From assembly GCA_016705365.1 (NCBI GenBank), contig JADIYI010000002.1, positions 496,001 to 560,000 of the forward strand: DNA of 64,000 bases. Direction: 5' to 3'. Made by a program: the position numbers and the translations under genes. The notes below the pieces were generated by a model that had not been told where the DNA came from, searched no databases, and worked only from the letters and a program-made list of their open reading frames with translations. This document shows, piece by piece, positions 17,679 to 26,088 of the stretch. The first letter of the stretch is position 1. Each line of letters opens with the position of its first letter. Source of the DNA: Gammaproteobacteria bacterium. Lineage in GTDB: Bacteria > Pseudomonadota > Gammaproteobacteria > Pseudomonadales > UBA5518.

Positions 17679-18785
17679 CTAATACAGCACCACCGAACGG
17701 ATGCTCTCGCCCGCGTGCATCAGGTCGAATGCCTTGTTGATATCGTCCAGCGGCATGGTGTGGGTGATCAGTTCATCGATGCGGATTCTGCCGTCCATGT
17801 ACCAGTCGACGATTTTCGGCACATCGGTGCGCCCGCGCGCACCGCCAAATGCGGTACCCCGCCAGACGCGACCGGTAACCAGCTGGAATGGGCGGGTCGA
17901 GATTTCCTGTCCGGCACCCGCGACCCCGACGATGCAGCTCTGCCCCCAGCCCTTGTGACAGCACTCCAGCGCCTGGCGCATGGTCTTCACATTGCCGATG
18001 CACTCGAAGCTGTAGTCGACGCCGCCATTGCTCATGTCCACGATGGCCTGGGTCACATCCGCCACATCCCTGGGATTGACGAAGTCGGTCATCCCGAATT
18101 TGCGCGCCAGTTCCACCTTGCTCTCGTTCAGATCGACGCCGATGATGCGGCTCGCCCCGACCATCCGCGCGCCCTGGATCACGTTGAGTCCGATACCACC
18201 GAGCCCGAACACCGCCACCGTCGAACCGGGCTCGACCTTCATCGTGAACGCCACCGCGCCGATACCCGTGGTAACGCCACAACCGATGTAACACACCTTG
18301 TCGAACGGCGCGTCGGGGCGGATTTTCGCCACCGCGATCTCGGGCAGCACGGTGTAGTTCGAGAACGTGGAACAGCCCATGTAATGCAGCAATTTCTTGC
18401 CATCGAGCGAGAAACGACTGCTGCCATCGGGCATCAGGCCCTGTCCCTGGGTGGCACGAATCGCCTGGCACAGATTGGTTTTCGGGTGCAGGCAATAATC
18501 GCACTCGCGGCATTCCGGCGTGTACAGGGGTATCACGTGATCGCCCGGCTTCACGGATTTCACACCGGGCCCGACTTCCATCACGATGCCCGCACCCTCG
18601 TGTCCCAGAATGGCGGGAAACGCACCTTCCGGATCATCGCCCGAGAGTGTGAACGCATCCGTGTGACAGACCCCGGTCGCCTTTATCTCGACCAGCACTT
18701 CGCCCGCCCTGGGTCCGTCGAGATCCACCTCGACGATTTCCAGCGGCTTTCCGGCAGCGAATGCGACCGCGGCACGTGTTTTCAT
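17679..18785 (-). CDS. frmA: S-(hydroxymethyl)glutathione dehydrogenase (class III alcohol dehydrogenase)
   Basis: A zinc-dependent, NAD-linked dehydrogenase of 368 residues that oxidises the spontaneous formaldehyde-glutathione adduct to S-formylglutathione. Catalytic zinc ligands are Cys in GVCHTDAFTLSG, His in GHEGAG and a later Cys in GCGVTTG; the structural zinc site is the four-cysteine loop CRECDYCLHPKTNLC. The Rossmann motif is FGLGGIG. The family is also active as S-nitrosoglutathione reductase, so a nitrosative-stress role is possible. It is first of a run of same-strand genes ending in fdsD. No dedicated FrmR-type regulator gene is next to it. Confidence 0.95.
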   Translation of the reverse strand: MKTRAAVAFAAGKPLEIVEVDLDGPRAGEVLVEIKATGVCHTDAFTLSGDDPEGAFPAILGHEGAGIVMEVGPGVKSVKPGDHVIPLYTPECRECDYCLHPKTNLCQAIRATQGQGLMPDGSSRFSLDGKKLLHYMGCSTFSNYTVLPEIAVAKIRPDAPFDKVCYIGCGVTTGIGAVAFTMKVEPGSTVAVFGLGGIGLNVIQGARMVGASRIIGVDLNESKVELARKFGMTDFVNPRDVADVTQAIVDMSNGGVDYSFECIGNVKTMRQALECCHKGWGQSCIVGVAGAGQEISTRPFQLVTGRVWRGTAFGGARGRTDVPKIVDWYMDGRIRIDELITHTMPLDDINKAFDLMHAGESIRSVVLY

Positions 18786-18873
18786 CCCGGTGAAGCTCCA
18801 TGCATGAACGACAATGAGGCGATTCTAACCCGATCCGGCAGGGTTCGGCGCGCCCGAGGACCGTGCCTGGAGT

Positions 18874-19668
18874 TCATTCCCTGCGTGGTAGCAGGGCCAA
18901 TTGCCGCGACTGCGCGACCAGCCGATCGTTGCTGTCCCAGATCTCGCCATCTTCCTCGAGAAAGCCGCCGCTCAGGAATCGCGAGCTGAAACTGGCGCGC
19001 AACCACCCCGGGGCGGGACGCGCGCGCACATGCGTGGTCAGCTCGACCGTCGGGATCCATGCGACCGGGTGCGCGTTGAATGCCGTGGGTGGAAACGCAT
19101 CGACCGCAAGCAACAGGCCCAGCGTATCCACGGTGTCGGTTTCCGGAAACCGGAACCAGCCACGCACACGCAACAGGCCGCTCGGCGCACCGCGCATGAA
19201 GCCACCATCTTCCGGATGCAGACGCAGATCCAGCTGGTCGAACAGCGGCGGCGCGCCGTTGGCCGAAACGTGCGGTGCGCATTCCTCCGGCCGCGGCAAC
19301 TCGGGCGGCGCAGCGTCTATGCGCTCGATTCCCGCCACTGTTTGCCCCAAATCACCAAAGGTACCCAACACCTGCAACAGCGGGATGGAACCCGCGTAGA
19401 GCGTGGCGGTGGCGACCGCGAAACGCCGGCCTTGCTTGCGTACCTGCACCTCGACCGTAACCGGACCCGCCCGGCCAGGGCTGAGATAATGAGCGGTGAT
19501 CGTCACCGGATCGGGGCGAGCGGTTTCCAGCGCGATCGCGCGTGCCGCGAGCGCCAGCAGGTAACCCCCGTTGGCGTTGCCTGCGATATCCCACCCGGAC
19601 TCGATATGGCCGCGGTAGCTGCCCTGCTGCACCCGCTCCACCGCGGTATCGAGAGCAAACGAACACAT
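18874..19668 (-). CDS. Double-hotdog acyl-CoA thioesterase family protein
   Basis: A 264-residue protein with two hotdog-like halves, resembling TesB-like/thioesterase-superfamily proteins common in actinobacteria and marine gammaproteobacteria. The first half has NANGGYLLALAARA and the strand TITAHYLSPGRAGPVTVEVQV; the second has WIPTVELTTHVRARPAPGWL and a terminal WDSNDRLVAQSRQLALL that fits the TesB pattern. It probably hydrolyses fatty acyl-CoAs; the chain length is unknown. The ATG at 19668 follows the stop of the MAPEG gene by one base, so the two are coupled. The longer open frame upstream is MAPEG in another reading frame. Confidence 0.78.
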   Translation of the reverse strand: MCSFALDTAVERVQQGSYRGHIESGWDIAGNANGGYLLALAARAIALETARPDPVTITAHYLSPGRAGPVTVEVQVRKQGRRFAVATATLYAGSIPLLQVLGTFGDLGQTVAGIERIDAAPPELPRPEECAPHVSANGAPPLFDQLDLRLHPEDGGFMRGAPSGLLRVRGWFRFPETDTVDTLGLLLAVDAFPPTAFNAHPVAWIPTVELTTHVRARPAPGWLRASFSSRFLSGGFLEEDGEIWDSNDRLVAQSRQLALLPRRE

Positions 19669-19669
19669 C

Positions 19670-20065
19670 TCAGCGCGCCATGAACCAGGCGACCAGCGCA
19701 CCGAGCAGCAGCACCACGCTCGCCAGGAGAGCAATCGCGAAGCCCAGGCCCCGTTTTTCCGCGGCTTTTGCATAACCGAGGACATAGAGCACCCGTCCGA
19801 GCACCCAGGCTGCACCGGCCACGCCGGCCCACATATCGCTCACCAGCAGTGCAAACAGCCACAGCGAGGGCAGAAAGAACACGATCTGCTCCAGGGTATT
19901 CTGCTGAATCCTGAATGCGCGTTCGAACTCCGGCGCACCCGTGGTCGCAGGCGCCTGCACCCCATGCTTCATGCGCGCCTGGCCGACGCGCAAGGTGACC
20001 CAGAAATATACGATCAACGCCAGCAGCGTCACTCCGCTGGTCCAGACAAATTGTCCGATTCCCAT
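19670..20065 (-). CDS. MAPEG family small membrane protein
   Basis: A 131-residue protein with about four hydrophobic segments (near residues 5-25, 55-80, 85-100 and 110-130) and the MAPEG signature FERAFRIQQNTLEQIVFFLPSL. MAPEG proteins are glutathione S-transferases or peroxidases acting on lipophilic substrates in membranes; this is consistent with the glutathione-based chemistry encoded nearby, but the substrate is unknown. The ATG at 20065 is chosen because the first helix begins directly after it; the additional 47 residues of the longest frame lie in the divergent promoter region facing the secernin-like gene. Confidence 0.85.
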   Translation of the reverse strand: MGIGQFVWTSGVTLLALIVYFWVTLRVGQARMKHGVQAPATTGAPEFERAFRIQQNTLEQIVFFLPSLWLFALLVSDMWAGVAGAAWVLGRVLYVLGYAKAAEKRGLGFAIALLASVVLLLGALVAWFMAR

Positions 20066-20177
20066 CCTCGCATCCCCCTGCCATGAAAAATTCGCCATGC
20101 GGATTCTAGGGCCACCTTCGTGCATTGTCTGCACTGCTGCTCTATGGTGCATAACGACTGGCAGCGGAGCAGGCAGG

Positions 20178-21371
20178 ATGTGCGACACCTTCGTGGTCGT
20201 GGACACCGATCGCGTGATATTTGCAAAGAACAGTGATCGTGATCCGAACGAAGCCCAGGTGCTGAACTGGGTCGCGGCCCGCGATCACCCGCCGGGTGCA
20301 CGACTTCGCTGCACCTGGCACACGCTGCCCCAGGTACGTCACACCCACGCGCTGATTCTCAGCCGTCCGTACTGGATGTGGGGCGCGGAAATGGGCGCCA
20401 ACGAACACGGCGTCGTGATCGGCAACGAGGCGGTATTCACCCGCGCGGCATTCGCACCCGAGGGCCTGCTCGGGATGGATATCGTGCGGCTTGCGCTGGA
20501 GCGCACCGCGAGCGCCACGGAGGCGGTCGAACTCGTCTGCGAACTGGTGCAAACGCACGGCCAGGGCGGGCGCTGCGCATACGGCAACCCCGGCTTTCGC
20601 TATCACAACAGTTTTCTGGTCGCCGACCGGCACCAGGCCTGGGTGATCGAGACGGCCGGGCAGCGCGTGGCGACCGAGCGCGTGACACGCGGCGTGCGTG
20701 CCATCTCCAATGGCCTGACGATCCCCGGACTGAGCCGCTACTCACGCCCGTTGCGCACCCTGATCGCCGCCAGTCGCAGCCGGCGCGCACGGGTCGAATG
20801 TCTCGCCCGCGAGGTGCATTCGACCAGTACCGCAGCCGGCGTGCTGGCCGATCACGGTCCACGGCCCGCACCCCGTTTCAGCATCGTGAACGGGGCGATG
20901 CAGGCCCCCTGCGTCCATGCGGGAGGATTGATCGCGGCCAGCCAGACCGTTTCGAGCTGGATCAGCGAGCTCGGCGATCAGGGCGCATCCCATTGGGCGA
21001 GCGGCACCTCTGCACCCTGCCTCGGTATATTCCGCCCGCTCGATTTCAACCGCGCTCGCGATTGCGGCCACCCCACCGGCAGTCCCGACAGCTCGAGCCT
21101 GTGGTGGCGTTTCGAGCTGTTTCACCGGCGCGTGATGCGCAATCCGGGCCATTTGCCGGCCTCGTACGCGATCGATCGCGAGCGCGTGCAGCGGGCAATA
21201 TTTGCCGACCCGCGGGGTGGCTGGGAAATCGCCGAAGACTGGCTGGAGCGCTGGGAACGGTTCGCGGCCAATGCCGAGCGCGATACACGCCCGGCGTGGC
21301 TGCGCTTCTATTGGCGTGGCGTGGCAAGGCAGGCAGATGCGGGCGCGCTCCTGCCGTGGCGCGATCCGTGA
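20178..21371 (+). CDS. Secernin-like / C69-type Ntn-hydrolase
   Basis: A 397-residue protein beginning MCDTFVVV. In the C69/secernin group the residue after Met becomes the N-terminal nucleophile, here Cys2. Family features follow: IFAKNSDRDPNEAQ, WMWGAEMGANEHGVVIGNEAVF, the GLLGMDIVRLALERT helix and YHNSFLVAD with AWVIETAG. Family members are dipeptidases or aminohydrolases, but most secernins are uncharacterised, so the substrate is not assigned. The start has GGAGCAGGCAGG upstream. It diverges from the MAPEG gene and converges with sufE with no gap between the stop codons (TGATCA). Confidence 0.8.
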   Translation: MCDTFVVVDTDRVIFAKNSDRDPNEAQVLNWVAARDHPPGARLRCTWHTLPQVRHTHALILSRPYWMWGAEMGANEHGVVIGNEAVFTRAAFAPEGLLGMDIVRLALERTASATEAVELVCELVQTHGQGGRCAYGNPGFRYHNSFLVADRHQAWVIETAGQRVATERVTRGVRAISNGLTIPGLSRYSRPLRTLIAASRSRRARVECLAREVHSTSTAAGVLADHGPRPAPRFSIVNGAMQAPCVHAGGLIAASQTVSSWISELGDQGASHWASGTSAPCLGIFRPLDFNRARDCGHPTGSPDSSSLWWRFELFHRRVMRNPGHLPASYAIDRERVQRAIFADPRGGWEIAEDWLERWERFAANAERDTRPAWLRFYWRGVARQADAGALLPWRDP

Positions 21372-21800
21372 TCAGGCCTCGTCGGCCCGGGCAATATCGC
21401 GAATACGCTGCACCATCGCACGCAGTCCGTTGCCCCGGGTCGGGCTGAGGTGCGAGAGCAGATCGAGCCGGGTGAAATACGCATCGATATCGAAGGCCAG
21501 GATTTCGCCTGGCGTCTTGTCGTTATAGGCGCTCAGCACGATCGCGATCAGTCCCCGCACGATATGCGCATCACTGTCGACCTCGAACACCATCCGCCCC
21601 GCGCACTCGCGCCAGTCCAGCCACACCTGGCTCTGGCAGCCACGAACCAGCAACTCCTCGCGCTTGTGCGATTCCGGCATCGCCGGAAGTTGCCTGCCGA
21701 GATCGATGATGTAGCGGTAGCGATCCTCCCAGTTGTCGAAGAAGCCCAGCGTCTCCACCACATCGGCGGCCGTGATTTGCGTGCCGTAAGGATTTTCCAC
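21372..21800 (-). CDS. sufE: Cysteine desulfuration protein SufE
   Basis: SufE takes the persulfide from the cysteine desulfurase SufS and hands it to SufB. The 142-residue protein has the fold-typical segment FDNWEDRYRYIIDLG, and the acceptor cysteine in VRGCQSQVW. It is the last gene of the suf operon here, 54 bases after sufT. Placing SufE at the distal end after SufT differs from the enteric sufABCDSE order but is common in other gammaproteobacteria. Confidence 0.94.
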   Translation of the reverse strand: MENPYGTQITAADVVETLGFFDNWEDRYRYIIDLGRQLPAMPESHKREELLVRGCQSQVWLDWRECAGRMVFEVDSDAHIVRGLIAIVLSAYNDKTPGEILAFDIDAYFTRLDLLSHLSPTRGNGLRAMVQRIRDIARADEA

Positions 21801-21854
21801 ACCACATCCCGTATTGCCGGCACCCGGTAGCGCGACCGGCGCCGATGAATTCGT

Positions 21855-22388
21855 CTAGTAGAACATTCCCGTCTCGAGACGCGCCTCGTCGGACATCATC
21901 TCGCGCGACCACGGCGGATCGAACACCAGGTCAACCGCGACATGTCTGACGTTGGGTACCTTGGCGACCCGGTACTCCACATCGCCGACCAGTACCGGTC
22001 CCATGCCGCAGCCCGGTGCGGTCAGGGTCATGCGGATACTGACCGTGGCCGTTGCCTGGTCGATCGCAACACTGTAGATCAGGCCGAGATTCACGATATT
22101 GACCGGTATTTCCGGATCGTAGACCGTCTCCAGCGCCTGGTACACCTGCTCCTCGGAGATCCCGTCGCCGGGATGCTCCGCGAAACGCAATTCCAGCGCC
22201 TCCATCCCGAGCGCATCGGCATCGGTGCCATCCACCCGCGCCATATTGCCGTTGACGGTCACGGTATAGCTGCCGCCGAGCGCCTGGGTGATGGTGACAA
22301 AGGTGTCCTTCGCTATGGTGATCGGCGTTCCCACCGGAACCAGCCGCGCAGGGCAGTCGCGCTGGGTCACCACGATACGCCGCTCCAT
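21855..22388 (-). CDS. sufT: Putative Fe-S cluster assembly protein SufT
   Basis: A 177-residue protein. The C-terminal MIP18/DUF59 domain has YDPEIPVNIVNLGLIY and the conserved cysteine in LTAPGCGMGPVL, and ends in a DPPWSREMMSDEARLETGMF-like segment typical of SufT. The N-terminal 90 residues are the SufT-specific extension. SufT supports maturation of Fe-S proteins under high demand. The ATG at 22388 shares bases with the sufA stop (TGATG), so translation is coupled; the longer open frame reads through sufA. Confidence 0.9.
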   Translation of the reverse strand: MERRIVVTQRDCPARLVPVGTPITIAKDTFVTITQALGGSYTVTVNGNMARVDGTDADALGMEALELRFAEHPGDGISEEQVYQALETVYDPEIPVNIVNLGLIYSVAIDQATATVSIRMTLTAPGCGMGPVLVGDVEYRVAKVPNVRHVAVDLVFDPPWSREMMSDEARLETGMFY

Positions 22389-22753
22389 CAGGCGCGCGCC
22401 TCGCCGATGCTGAAGCTCTCGCCGCAGCCACAATGATCCTGCGCATTGGGGTTGCCGAAACGCAGCACGCTGTTCAGGCCCTCGCGCACGAAATCGACGG
22501 TGGTGCCGCGCAGAATCGGCAGCGAGGCGCGATCCACGAACAGGCGTACATCGTCTGCCAGTTGCATGAGCAGGTCATCGTCCCCGGCTTTTTCCGCGAG
22601 ATCGACCACGTACATATACCCGGTGCAACCGCTTTCCTTCACGCACAGCCGGATACCGGCGGCGTGCGCGGCGGCGATCTGCTCGCGGAAATGGCGCACC
22701 GCGGCGTCGGTGACAACCAGCGGCGCCTGCGGATCGATAAGCTGTACTTCCAT
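22388..22753 (-). CDS. sufA: A-type Fe-S carrier (SufA/IscA family)
   Basis: A 121-residue HesB/IscA-like protein that receives newly built clusters from SufBCD and delivers them to apo-proteins. The three ligand cysteines are present: one in KESGCTGYMY and two in the C-terminal DHCGCGESF. Its place directly after sufS and before sufT supports the SufA assignment over ErpA. The ATG at 22753 was selected because the open frame upstream of it is sufS in another frame; only 8 bases separate it from the sufS stop. Confidence 0.91.
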   Translation of the reverse strand: MEVQLIDPQAPLVVTDAAVRHFREQIAAAHAAGIRLCVKESGCTGYMYVVDLAEKAGDDDLLMQLADDVRLFVDRASLPILRGTTVDFVREGLNSVLRFGNPNAQDHCGCGESFSIGEARA

Positions 22754-22761
22754 GGCGTCCC

Positions 22762-24003
22762 TCACAGGAAACTGCGAACCTTGTGCAATGCGGCGAACAG
22801 GCGCTCGACCTCGTCGAGCGTGTTGTAGATGCTGAACGAGGCGCGGATGGTGCCGGGAATCGCGAAATGCTCCATCACCGGCTGTGCGCAATGGTGTCCC
22901 GTGCGCACCGCCACGCCCTGCTGATCGAGCAACGTGCCCACATCGTGCGGGTGCGCACCCTCGAGCAGAAAACTCAGCACGCCGATCTTGCTGGCAGAGC
23001 GACCGATCAGCCTGAAGCCCGGAAAATCGTTCGCCAGTTCCAGCGCCAGCGCCAGCAGAGCGCCTTCGTGGGTGGCGAGCGCGACGCGGTCGAGCCCCTC
23101 GAGATAGCTTACGGCCGCGCCCAGACCGACGGCACCGGCGATATGCGGCGTACCCGCCTCGAAGCGATAAGGCAGGCGCGCATAGCGCGTACCGCTGAAC
23201 GATACGGTCTCGATCATCTCGCCGCCGCTCTGGTACGGAGGCATCGATTCCAGCCACTCGCGCTTGCCGTAGAGCGCACCGATCCCGGTCGGGCCGAACA
23301 TCTTGTGACCCGAAAAGGCATAGAAATCCGCATCGAGCGCCTGCACATCGACCGGCATATGCGCCACCGCCTGGGCACCGTCGAGCAGCACCTGCGCACC
23401 CGCCGCATGTGCCAGGCGGATGATCTCGGCCACCGGATGCACGGTGCCGAGCGCATTCGACACATGTTCGAGCGCTACGATGCGCGTGCGCGCATCGAGC
23501 AGGGTGCGCAAGGCATCGAAATCGAGCTCGGCCTCCGCGGTGACCGGGATCGGCACCACGGTTGCGCCACACTGCGCGGCAACGATCTGCCACGGCACGA
23601 TGTTGGAGTGATGCGCCATGCCGGAGACCAGGATCCGGTCACCGGCGCGCAGCCGCGGGCGGGCAAAACACGCCGCCACCAGGTTGATGCTCTCGGTGGT
23701 ACCACGGGTCCAGATCAACTGCTCGCGCGCGGGGGAGTTGATGAAGCGGGCGACCCTGTCGCGTGCCTGCTCGAACGCGCTGGTCGAGCGATCGCTCAGG
23801 GAATGTGCCCCGCGGTGTACGTTGGAGTTGATGGTGCGGTAATAATCGGCGAGCGCATCGATCACCGCGACCGGCTTGTGGGTGGTCGCCGCGTTGTCGA
23901 GATACACCAGCGGCTGACCGTTGATCTGCTGATGCAGGATCGGAAAATCCCGGCGCAGTGCCTGTACGTCGAAACCTGCCGTCTTGAGTACCGCGCGATT
24001 CAT
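22762..24003 (-). CDS. sufS: Cysteine desulfurase SufS (PLP-dependent)
   Basis: It converts L-cysteine to alanine, forming a persulfide on its own cysteine for SufE. This 413-residue group-II desulfurase shows YLDNAATTHKP near residue 33, the PLP lysine in FSGHKMFGPTG, and the catalytic Cys in RTGHHCAQPVMEHF. The RGAHSLSDRST segment is also family-typical. The start ATG overlaps the sufD stop by 4 bases (ATGA). Confidence 0.95.
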   Translation of the reverse strand: MNRAVLKTAGFDVQALRRDFPILHQQINGQPLVYLDNAATTHKPVAVIDALADYYRTINSNVHRGAHSLSDRSTSAFEQARDRVARFINSPAREQLIWTRGTTESINLVAACFARPRLRAGDRILVSGMAHHSNIVPWQIVAAQCGATVVPIPVTAEAELDFDALRTLLDARTRIVALEHVSNALGTVHPVAEIIRLAHAAGAQVLLDGAQAVAHMPVDVQALDADFYAFSGHKMFGPTGIGALYGKREWLESMPPYQSGGEMIETVSFSGTRYARLPYRFEAGTPHIAGAVGLGAAVSYLEGLDRVALATHEGALLALALELANDFPGFRLIGRSASKIGVLSFLLEGAHPHDVGTLLDQQGVAVRTGHHCAQPVMEHFAIPGTIRASFSIYNTLDEVERLFAALHKVRSFL

Positions 24004-25316
24004 GGCAACTGTCCCAGCGGGTCGGCGGAACGGCCAAACCAGCCGCGTACCACGCGACGCAACAATTCCTGCAGCGCTGTGTTCGTCACCGGGTTCAGCA
24101 ATTCATTGACAAAGCCGAACCCGAGAAGCCGTTCCGCCTCGGCCCGCGCGATGCCGCGCGTCTGCAGGTAATACAGGCTTTTCTCGTCGATCCGGCTGAC
24201 CGTTGCCCCGTGCGAGCAACGCACATCGTCGGCGTAGATCTCGAGTTCCGGCTTGGTGTCGATCTCGGCCTCGTTGCTGAGCAACAGGTTGCGGTTGCTG
24301 AGATCCGCGCAGGTCTTCTGCGCCTGCGGGTGAATGTGGATGCGCCCGTTGAACACCGCTCGCGCGGCATCGTCGATGATGCCGCGAAACACCTGCGCGG
24401 TGGTGCCGTGGGTGGACTCGTGCTCCACGGTACTGTGCAGATCGAAATGCTGGGCATGGCGCGCGAGATAGATCCCGTTGGTATGGCACTCGCTGCCCTG
24501 CCCGCGATGCCGGATGCGCAGGTCGAGGCGCTTCAGGCGCCCGCCCAGCCCCATCACAAAGCCCTGGTAGCGCGCCGTGCGCCCGAGGTCGACGTATACC
24601 CCGCCGATATGGATCGCATGCTCCTCCTCGAGGTGCAGGCGGCAATGCTCGAGTTGGGCCGAGGCCGCAAGCGCGATCTCGGTGGCGCCGGTCAGCAGCG
24701 AATTCTGGCACCCGGTGACCGATGGGAAATACTCGATCAATTGTGCCTGTGCCTGTTCCTCGAGCACCACCAGGGTGCGTTGCGCCGCAGCCACGGGGCG
24801 GCTGTCGGCGACTCCGAGATGCACCACGCACAGGGGTCGCTCGGCCTTTACACCCGCCGCCACGTGCAACCGCACACCATCGGTGGTCCAGCAGCCGTTG
24901 AGAGCGATAAACGGATTGTCTCCGCCGTGGGCGAGTGTTGCGAAGCGGCTGGCAATCAGCGCGCGTTGCGCCTCATCGGCCGCGGCAAAGCGCACCACGG
25001 TGACTCCCGGTTGCGCGCGCAGGCTCGAGAGCGCCGGCTCGTAACGTCCGTCGACGAACACCAGCCGGTCCGCTTCGAGCCCGTCGATGAGCGCGCCGGT
25101 CTGGCCGATGTCCGGGGAGCCCGTCGGCAAGGCCGGCAGATAATCCAGTTCGGCCAGCGCGTCGAGCGTGGTGTACTTCCAGGCTTCGGTCTTGCGGGTC
25201 GGCATCTTGCCACCCAGCCACGCGGCACGCGCCGCGCCGCGCTGCGCCTGCAGCCAGGGAAGCGTTGCGGCGGCGTCGAACAGTTGCGCCGCCACCTGTT
25301 GATCAAATACACCCAT
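24000..25316 (-). CDS. sufD: Fe-S cluster assembly protein SufD
   Basis: SufD pairs with SufB on the SufC ATPase dimer to form the cluster-building scaffold. This 438-residue protein has the N-terminal MPTRKTEAWKYTTL segment and the C-terminal beta-helix core with HIHPQAQKTCADLSNRNLLLS, CSHGATVSRIDEKSLYYLQTRG and the terminal helical GFVNELL region. The start at 25316 shares bases with the sufC stop (TGATG). As usual for SufD it is shorter and less conserved than SufB. Confidence 0.94.
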   Translation of the reverse strand: MGVFDQQVAAQLFDAAATLPWLQAQRGAARAAWLGGKMPTRKTEAWKYTTLDALAELDYLPALPTGSPDIGQTGALIDGLEADRLVFVDGRYEPALSSLRAQPGVTVVRFAAADEAQRALIASRFATLAHGGDNPFIALNGCWTTDGVRLHVAAGVKAERPLCVVHLGVADSRPVAAAQRTLVVLEEQAQAQLIEYFPSVTGCQNSLLTGATEIALAASAQLEHCRLHLEEEHAIHIGGVYVDLGRTARYQGFVMGLGGRLKRLDLRIRHRGQGSECHTNGIYLARHAQHFDLHSTVEHESTHGTTAQVFRGIIDDAARAVFNGRIHIHPQAQKTCADLSNRNLLLSNEAEIDTKPELEIYADDVRCSHGATVSRIDEKSLYYLQTRGIARAEAERLLGFGFVNELLNPVTNTALQELLRRVVRGWFGRSADPLGQLP

Positions 25317-26065
25317 CAGGCAACCTCTTGCTCGATCCAGGCATAGCCCTTGTCCTCGAGTTCCAGCGCCAGTTCCTTGCCGCCGGATTTCACGATCCGT
25401 CCGTGGGCCAGCACGTGCACATGATCCGGCACGATGTAGTTCAGCAGGCGCTGGTAATGCGTGACTATCACGAACGAACGGCCTGCCGAGCGCATGCCAT
25501 TGACTCCCTCCGCCACGACCTGCAGCGCGTCGATATCGAGCCCCGAATCGGTCTCGTCGAGAATTGCCAGCGTGGGCTCGAGCAGCATGAGTTGCAGAAT
25601 TTCGTTGCGCTTTTTCTCGCCGCCGGAAAAACCTTCGTTCACGCCGCGCTTGAGAAAATCCGGACGCAGGCTGATCGCGCTGCACTTCTCGCGCGCCAGT
25701 TTCATGAAGCGCACCGCATCGAGCGCTTCCTGGCCGCGGTGCGCGCGCACCGCATCGACCGATGCCTTGAGGAACTCCATATTGCTCACGCCGGGAATTT
25801 CCACCGGGTACTGGAATGCGAGGAACAATCCTTCGCGTGCCCGCTGCTCGGTCGCCATTGCCAGCAGATCCTTGCCGTGGAACGACACGCTGCCACCAGT
25901 GACCTCGTACCCTTCCCGTCCGGACAGCACGTAGCCCAGTGTGCTCTTGCCCGAGCCATTCGGCCCCATGATCGCGTGCACCTCGCCGGGGCGCACCTCG
26001 AGATCGATTCCCGCGAGTATCTGCTTGTCGCCGATACGCGCACTCAGACCTGAAACTGACAACAT
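25316..26065 (-). CDS. sufC: Fe-S assembly ATPase SufC
   Basis: An ABC-type ATPase of 249 residues that drives conformational change in the SufB-SufD scaffold. It carries Walker A GPNGSGKST, the ABC signature FSGGEKKRNE, Walker B LAILDETDSGLD and the switch histidine in VTHYQRLL. It has no membrane partner, consistent with SufC. It lies 23 bases after sufB in the operon. Confidence 0.96.
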   Translation of the reverse strand: MLSVSGLSARIGDKQILAGIDLEVRPGEVHAIMGPNGSGKSTLGYVLSGREGYEVTGGSVSFHGKDLLAMATEQRAREGLFLAFQYPVEIPGVSNMEFLKASVDAVRAHRGQEALDAVRFMKLAREKCSAISLRPDFLKRGVNEGFSGGEKKRNEILQLMLLEPTLAILDETDSGLDIDALQVVAEGVNGMRSAGRSFVIVTHYQRLLNYIVPDHVHVLAHGRIVKSGGKELALELEDKGYAWIEQEVA

Positions 26066-26088
26066 TCCCAAACCCTTCTTTGACAAAC

